This document shows, piece by piece, positions 60,148 through 64,000 of a stretch of DNA of 64,000 bases. The stretch's first letter is position 1. Each line of letters starts with the position of its first letter. The notes beneath the pieces were generated by a model that saw only the letters and a program-made list of their open reading frames with translations, was not told the origin of the DNA and made no database searches. Position numbers and translations under genes: made by a program. Location: the NCBI RefSeq assembly GCF_004342605.1, contig NZ_SLZL01000019.1, positions 1-64,000 of the forward strand. The letters run 5' to 3'. This DNA comes from Caulobacter sp. BK020. GTDB lineage: Bacteria > Pseudomonadota > Alphaproteobacteria > Caulobacterales > Caulobacteraceae.

Positions 60148-60499
60148 GCCGGCCCTCGCCGCCCTGTGCGCCCTGGCCGCGACGGCCGCCGCCGCGCCGG
60201 CCGTCGCCCAGGACCTGTTCATCGGCACGGTCGAGGTCCGCCAGGACCAGGTGGTGCTGACCCGCTGCGACGTGGCCCAGAACCGCTACGTGCTGCGTGA
60301 CCGCCAGGGCGAGGCGGACAAGCCGGTCGCCAGGCTGCGCGAGCGCCTGAAGACCCTGAAGGCCCCGGTCTATGCCGAGGTGATCGGCGACTATGTCGAG
60401 ATCCAGGACGAGGAGGGCGCCGGCCTGGACGTGATCGGGCTGGACAACGTCACGCCGGCCAAGTCCTGCCATCTGCTCGACGCCCTGCCGGCGGGCTAG
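60137..60499 (+). CDS. Exported protein of unknown function (partner of preceding gene)
   Basis: A 120-residue protein with a signal peptide (ALAALCALAATAAAAPAVAQ) and a compact mature domain with two cysteines (LTRCDVAQN and AKSCHLL). The strand-rich pattern FIGTVEVRQDQVVLTRC resembles a small OB-like fold, but I do not claim a family. It overlaps the preceding gene by 11 nt (ATG within the upstream coding end), typical of translational coupling. Confidence 0.75.
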   Translation: MVSKPALAALCALAATAAAAPAVAQDLFIGTVEVRQDQVVLTRCDVAQNRYVLRDRQGEADKPVARLRERLKTLKAPVYAEVIGDYVEIQDEEGAGLDVIGLDNVTPAKSCHLLDALPAG

Positions 60500-60509
60500 C
60501 GAGCGAAAG

Positions 60510-60518
60510 TTATCCACA
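60510..60518 (+). promoter_or_regulatory. Consensus DnaA box
   Basis: A second perfect TTATCCACA, 10 nt after the stop of the exported-protein gene and 19 nt before the first GGGGACACGCC hairpin. No further boxes are clustered nearby, so it is not an origin. Confidence 0.45.
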
Positions 60519-60536
60519 GGGGTGGGGCGCGCGGCC

Positions 60537-60635
60537 GGGGACACGCCCTCGCGGCGTGTCCCCAAACGCCGCACCCCAGTCAGGACGAAAACCGCCGCGC
60601 TTGTCAGTGGGGACACGCCGCAAGGGCGTGTCCCC
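60537..60635. repeat. Family F: two GGGGACACGCC hairpins
   Basis: Two perfect 11-bp hairpins share the same arms, GGGGACACGCC and GGCGTGTCCCC: 60537-60547 with 60553-60563, and 60609-60619 with 60625-60635. Both loops are 5 nt and the hairpins start 72 nt apart. This is a repeated hairpin module; a diverged long-loop relative lies at 8845-8908. No gene falls in 60500-60743. Confidence 0.88.
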
Positions 60636-60743
60636 GGCCCTTTATCCCCGCGAAATCCCCACCCGCCCTCAACGAAATCAACGCCCTACAAGAAAACGCA
60701 CGTTTCCCATCCCCACCCTCCGGGACGGCCGCACACTGTGGGC

Positions 60744-61073
60744 ATGACCCAGACCCCACTCTCCCCCGCCCCGTCGCTTGCCTGGTCCCGGGCCCTGCAA
60801 GCCAAGCTTATGGCCGCCCTCGACGCCGCCTGGGCGATCCTCGAGCACAGCGACGATCCCGCCGAGATCAGGCGGACCCGTGACAAGGCCAAGGCCATCG
60901 GCGACCTGGCCGCCATGGCTCGCAAGGTGGCGCTGATCGTGCCGACGCCGAGGACCGCCCCGGCCGCCGCCGGTTCCGCGTTCGGCGAGGCCCTCGCCCC
61001 CGTCGCCGCCCGGGCCGACCAGGCCCGCCGCGCGCTCGACAAGCTGAAGGGCGGCCGCCGCGGCCGGCTGTGA
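60744..61073 (+). CDS. Small helical protein of unknown function
   Basis: A 109-residue protein, mostly helical (RALQAKLMAALDAAWAILEH, RTRDKAKAIGDLAAMARKVA) with a basic tail (LKGGRRGRL). No membrane segment and no known domain. The start MTQTPLSPAPSLAW at ATG 60744 is the only convincing one; the frame upstream crosses the family F hairpins. The basic end suggests nucleic-acid contact, but this is only inference. Confidence 0.6.
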   Translation: MTQTPLSPAPSLAWSRALQAKLMAALDAAWAILEHSDDPAEIRRTRDKAKAIGDLAAMARKVALIVPTPRTAPAAAGSAFGEALAPVAARADQARRALDKLKGGRRGRL

Positions 61074-61076
61074 GGC

Positions 61077-61193
61077 CTATTCCCTCTCGTCCTTCAGCCG
61101 CGCGCTCTCTGCCTTCAGCGGCTTGGACACCGGGCAGACCTCCTGGACGAAGTCGTTCAGGGTGTTGACCAGGCTGTCCAACCGCGCCGGCGT
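61077..61193 (-). pseudogene. C-terminal fragment of an unidentified minus-strand gene
   Basis: A minus-strand frame reads TPARLDSLVNTLNDFVQEVC, then PVSKPLKAESARLKDERE and a stop at 61077. It looks like a genuine protein tail, but the frame is closed by a stop at 61203, inside the desaturase sequence. No start codon belongs to it. This appears to be the end of a gene lost by deletion or rearrangement at about 61195. Confidence 0.4.
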
Positions 61194-61196
61194 CTG

Positions 61197-61698
61197 GACC
61201 GACTACGCCTGGAACCTGCACGGCCGGCTGGTGCTGGCCTCCCCGCCCTGCGTCGTCCTTCCGGAGCGGATCGCCAGCGACCGGTTCTACCGCTTCCTTG
61301 AGCGCACCTGGATGCTGCAGCAGCTGCCCGTGGCGATCGTGCTGTTCGCGCTGGGCGGCTGGTCATGGCTGCCATGGGGCTCGTGCGCGCGGGTGTGCGT
61401 GTCGGTGACCGGCCACTGGTACGTCGGCCGCCTGGCCCATCGGACGGGACCGCAGCGGTGGTTGGTCGAGACCTCAGGGATCCAGGCCCACGACGTGCCC
61501 TGGGCGGCCATCTCGACCATGGGCGAGGCCTGGCACAACAACCACCACGCCTGGCCAGGCTCGACGAAGCTGGGGCTCTATCCGGGACAGGCGGACTGGG
61601 GCTTCGCGTTCATCCGCCTGCTGGAGCGGCTGGGCCTGGCCTGGGACGTGCGCACGCCCGACACCTTGCCGGAGCGGGCGGGGCTGGTGGGAGTCTGA
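61197..61698 (+). pseudogene. Truncated acyl-CoA/fatty acid desaturase
   Basis: The sequence from WTDYAWNLHGRLVLASPP onward matches the C-terminal half of membrane fatty acid desaturases: RFYRFLERTWMLQQLPVAIV, VTGHWYVGRLAHRTG and the last histidine box GEAWHNNHHAWPGSTKLGLY. The first two histidine boxes and the N-terminal membrane helices are missing. An in-frame ATG at 61123 would add residues read from the opposite-strand gene tail, not desaturase. With only one histidine cluster it cannot bind the di-iron centre, so it should be inactive. Confidence 0.75.
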
Positions 61699-61786
61699 AG
61701 GGGAAAGGCCGAGGTCTCCCCCATCCGCCCGCAGCGGGTGGGCCGCGCCTTGAAACCTTGGAGGCGAGTCCGCTCTGGTATCTGGC

Positions 61787-61810
61787 GAACCTTCGGATTT
61801 CCGAAGGTTC
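61787..61810. other. Perfect 10-bp hairpin after the desaturase remnant
   Basis: GAACCTTCGG (61787-61796), loop ATTT, then CCGAAGGTTC (61801-61810). No T-run follows, so it is not a clear terminator. It sits directly before a family D repeat. Confidence 0.5.
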
Positions 61811-61820
61811 CGAGACTTCG

Positions 61821-61955
61821 CCCCCTCTCCCAGAGGGAGAGGGTCGGGGTGAGGGGTTACGGCGTCGGACGGAGCGCCGGCACGCCGTCAGGCCTCGTAA
61901 CCCCTCACCCTCCCACGCCTTCGGCGCGGGCCCCGCCCTCTCCCTCTGGGAGAGG
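61821..61955. repeat. Family D palindromic repeat upstream of the folP 3' end
   Basis: Hairpins CCCTCTCCCAGAGGGAGAGGG at the left and CCCTCTCCCTCTGGGAGAGG at the right are joined by inverted GGTGAGGGGTTACG and CGTAACCCCTCACC segments. It resembles the copy at 49980-50143. Nothing else is visible in 61699-61995. Confidence 0.82.
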
Positions 61956-61995
61956 GAGCATTCGTCCGCCAAGGCTCGAAAAGCGCCCCTCAGCC

Positions 61996-62814
61996 CTACG
62001 CCTCCCCGATCGCCCCCCACACCGCCAGCGCCTGGGCGGTCTCGCGCACGTCATGGACCCTGACCGCCGCCACGCCGGCCGCCGCGCCGTGCAGGTGGGC
62101 CGCGATCGAGCCGCCCAGCCGCGCGTCGGCTTCCGCGCCCAGCGGGTCGATCGCGGCGATGAAGCGCTTGCGGCTGGCCCCCAGCAGGATCGGATAGCCC
62201 AGGGCGACCAGGCGCGGCAAGGCGGCCAGCAGGGCCAGGTTGTGGGCCGGGGTCTTGCCGAAGCCGATGCCCGGATCCAGCCAGATCTTCTCGCGCGCCA
62301 CCCCGGCGGCCATGGCGGTCAGGGCCCGGGCCAGCAGGAAGGCCTCGACCTCGGCGACCACGTCGTCATAGCGAGGGTCGTCCTGCATGGTCCCGGGCTG
62401 GCCCAGCATGTGCATCAGCACCACCTCGCAGCCCAGCTCGGCGGCGACCTCCGGGGCATCGGGCGTGAAGCGCAGGGCGGCGACGTCGTTCCAGATCGTG
62501 GCCCCGGCGGCGACGGCGGCGCGGGCCACGGCGGGCTTCATGGTGTCGATCGAGATCGCCACGTCGCTGGCGGCGCGGATCGCGGCGATCAGCGGCACGA
62601 CCCGGGCGATCTCCTCGGCCGCCGACACCGGGGTCGCGCCGGGCCGGGTGCTCTCGCCACCGATGTCGAGGATGTCTGCCCCCGCCTCGACCAGCCGCAG
62701 GGCCTGGTCCAGGGCGGCGGCGGGATCCAGGAACCGCCCGCCGTCCGAGAAGCTGTCGGGCGTGACGTTGACGATCCCCATGACGCGGGGGCGGGATTTC
62801 AGGACGGGCGACAT
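61996..62814 (-). CDS. folP: Dihydropteroate synthase
   Basis: A 272-residue TIM-barrel enzyme of folate synthesis, the sulfonamide target. Motifs: VMGIVNVTPDSFSDGG near residue 11, LDIGGESTRPGA near residue 49, SIDTMKP, WNDVAAL, VVLMHMLGQPGTMQ, WLDPGIGFGKT near residue 175, and LLGASRKRFI. All substrate-binding residues look intact. ATG 62814. No folate-pathway neighbours; a TetR gene lies upstream on the same strand. Confidence 0.96.
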   Translation of the reverse strand: MSPVLKSRPRVMGIVNVTPDSFSDGGRFLDPAAALDQALRLVEAGADILDIGGESTRPGATPVSAAEEIARVVPLIAAIRAASDVAISIDTMKPAVARAAVAAGATIWNDVAALRFTPDAPEVAAELGCEVVLMHMLGQPGTMQDDPRYDDVVAEVEAFLLARALTAMAAGVAREKIWLDPGIGFGKTPAHNLALLAALPRLVALGYPILLGASRKRFIAAIDPLGAEADARLGGSIAAHLHGAAAGVAAVRVHDVRETAQALAVWGAIGEA

Positions 62815-62827
62815 GCCGAGGGTTTAA

Positions 62828-62868
62828 CCCCCTCAGGCGCTTCGCGACAGCTCCCACGGAGGGGGAGC
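62828..62868. repeat. Family C repeat fragment upstream of folP
   Basis: CCCCCTCAGGCGCTTCGCGA and CAGCTCCCACGGAGGGGGAG match the left part of the copy at 51771, but the right half is missing. A decayed or partial element in the 62815-62894 gap. Confidence 0.7.
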
Positions 62869-62894
62869 GGCCGGCGCCCGGGGAAGGGGGTCAA

Positions 62895-63497
62895 TCACCC
62901 GACCCGCCATCCCTCGGCGATCAGTTGGATCTGCTTGTCCATGATCGCCGACAGTTCGGACGCCGTGGCCTGGCGGCTGGCGGCCAGGCGGTAGTTCCAG
63001 GCGTAGGCGGCCTTGAGCACGTCGATGACCAGCTGCGGGTCGAGGTCCGGACGGACGTCGCCGCGGGCGACGCCCTCCTCCATGACCTCGCGCAGCATCT
63101 GGGTCAGGCGCTCGTTGCGGCCATAGGGCGTGACGCCGGGATCCGGGCTGGGGCTGTAGGAGGCGGCGATGTGGGCCAGGAACAGCTTCACCCGCCGCGT
63201 CTCGAACTCGTAGTGGATGGCGAAGATCGAGCACAGCCGATCCGCCGTCGAGCCGCGCAGGAACGGCACGACCCGGTCGAACTCGGCATAGAGCTCGCCC
63301 AGGCGCCGGTCCATGACATGGCTGAGCACCTCGGCCTTAGAGGCGAAGGTGGTGAACACGCTGCCGACCGAAACCCCCGCCCGTTCGGCGATGGCCCGGA
63401 TGGTGGTCTCTTCGTATCCCGCCTCGTTGAACAGGTCGCGCGCCGCCTCAAGCACCTTTTCGCGCGTCGCCTGTTTCTGCTCGTCTCTTACGCCCAC
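62895..63497 (-). CDS. TetR family transcriptional regulator
   Basis: A 200-residue regulator. The N-terminal HTH reads EKVLEAARDLFNEAGYEETT, IRAIAERAGVSVGSVFTTFA. The larger C-terminal domain (RLCSIFAIHYEFETRRVKLF) gives no hint of its ligand. It starts with a GTG at 63497. It is followed by folP and preceded by another TetR gene on the same strand, 87 nt upstream. The two proteins share the same general layout and may be duplicates. Confidence 0.88.
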   Translation of the reverse strand: MGVRDEQKQATREKVLEAARDLFNEAGYEETTIRAIAERAGVSVGSVFTTFASKAEVLSHVMDRRLGELYAEFDRVVPFLRGSTADRLCSIFAIHYEFETRRVKLFLAHIAASYSPSPDPGVTPYGRNERLTQMLREVMEEGVARGDVRPDLDPQLVIDVLKAAYAWNYRLAASRQATASELSAIMDKQIQLIAEGWRVG

Positions 63498-63584
63498 GCA
63501 CTTTCCCCCCGGATAGTCTGCGTCGCTTATAGTGTTCCGGGGGCGGTCGCTCCGACAAAGAGCGCCCCGCCCCCGGCCGTGATC

Positions 63585-64000
63585 TTATGCGCGCGCGCCC
63601 GCCAGAATGACTTTCAGTTGATCCGAAAGTCGCGACAGCAGTGCCTCGACCGACCAGGCGTCGAAAATCGCCCGGCGATAATTGGCGACATACACGTCCC
63701 AGATGATCTCGGCGAGCAGCTTAACGTCCGCGTCGGTTTTCAGTTCACCGCGCTCGACGCCGCGGGTCAGAACGCCGTTCAGCAGGGCGAAGATGTGCTT
63801 GAGATGACCGCGATTGCGGCGTTCGGCGGTTTCCGAACGGGTCCACGACACGGCGATGCTGGCCTGCAGCAGCGGCAGCTGCTCGACGTGGAAGCCGTAG
63901 GCGACGGCGAACATGCCGATCACGCCCTCTTCCACCGTGGCGGCGTTGACGCCGGCCTGCTTCATCTGGGCGTAGATGACTTCGTAGTCGGCGGTCAGGA
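63585..64000 (-). CDS. TetR family regulator, C-terminal part (cut by window edge)
   Basis: Only the last 138 codons are in the window, from ...LTADYEVIYAQMKQAGVNAA to LLSRLSDQLKVILAGARA. The HTH is outside. The helical ligand-domain pattern (MFAVAYGFHVEQLPLLQASI, LKTDADVKLLAEIIWDVYVA, NYRRAIFDAW) is very close in layout to the C-terminal half of the TetR protein at 62895-63497, so I read it as a tandem paralogue. Confidence in the exact family is limited by truncation. Confidence 0.75.
   Translation of the reverse strand, partial: LTADYEVIYAQMKQAGVNAATVEEGVIGMFAVAYGFHVEQLPLLQASIAVSWTRSETAERRNRGHLKHIFALLNGVLTRGVERGELKTDADVKLLAEIIWDVYVANYRRAIFDAWSVEALLSRLSDQLKVILAGARA

Noticed and set aside
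60510..60518. Replication origin suggested by a perfect DnaA box
   Set aside because: Single box without a cluster, A+T-rich unwinding region or dnaA/dnaN/parAB neighbours.

Overview
The window is G+C-rich chromosomal DNA (roughly two thirds G+C by eye) from an alphaproteobacterium of the Caulobacter group. This assignment rests on a GTTC-N7-GTTC LexA box in front of imuA, an imuA-imuB-dnaE2 mutasome operon, the RpoB and RpoC lengths, Caulobacter-like -35/-10 elements, and dense intergenic palindromic repeats. I saw no integrase, transposase, CRISPR array or rRNA gene.

Layout. 1-3.4 kb (minus strand): the str operon rpsL-rpsG-fusA-tuf, cut by the left edge. 3.6-8.9 kb: a TonB-like anchored protein, a chemoreceptor, and a GST plus flavin-binding protein pair facing a LysR regulator across a duplicated operator. 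9-17.6 kb: rpoB-rpoC. 17.7-20.4 kb: a secreted GH31 glycosidase and a small membrane protein. 20.6-21.6 kb: rplJ-rplL. 21.9-25.5 kb: a hydrolase-HIT fusion, a flavoprotein and a vapBC toxin-antitoxin pair. 25.5-26.7 kb: rplK-rplA. 27-30 kb: an SDR/TetR pair and a MerR regulator facing a glutaredoxin-MauE fusion across a mercury-type operator. 30-31 kb: tRNA-Trp-secE-nusG. So the usual secE-nusG-rplKAJL-rpoBC-rpsLG-fusA-tuf supercluster is kept in order and strand, but accessory genes split it at four points.

31-42.6 kb: small secreted proteins, ferredoxin-NADP reductase, moeA, a membrane nucleotide-sugar dehydratase, a hybrid histidine kinase, and a periplasmic sugar-type cluster (cupin, esterase, two Tat-exported Gfo/Idh/MocA oxidoreductases). 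42.8-49.5 kb: DNA-damage island with the SOS mutasome imuA-imuB-dnaE2 and a divergent 3-methyladenine glycosylase. 49.5-53.1 kb: a VanZ-like protein and serC-serA. 53.2-57.7 kb: small proteins, a second hybrid kinase, a secreted Arg/Tyr-rich protein and a PhzF isomerase. 57.9-64 kb: a nucleotidyltransferase-like protein, thiD, small secreted proteins, a truncated desaturase, folP and two tandem TetR regulators, the last cut by the right edge.

The most distinctive feature is the palindromic repeat load: at least five families. Copies have entered coding sequence in frame. A 129-nt element sits inside dnaE2, and an exact 45-bp tandem duplication lies where imuA and imuB overlap, so it is read in both genes. 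I could not run homology searches; family calls come from motifs and residue patterns read by eye, and promoter and operator calls are pattern matches without experimental support.
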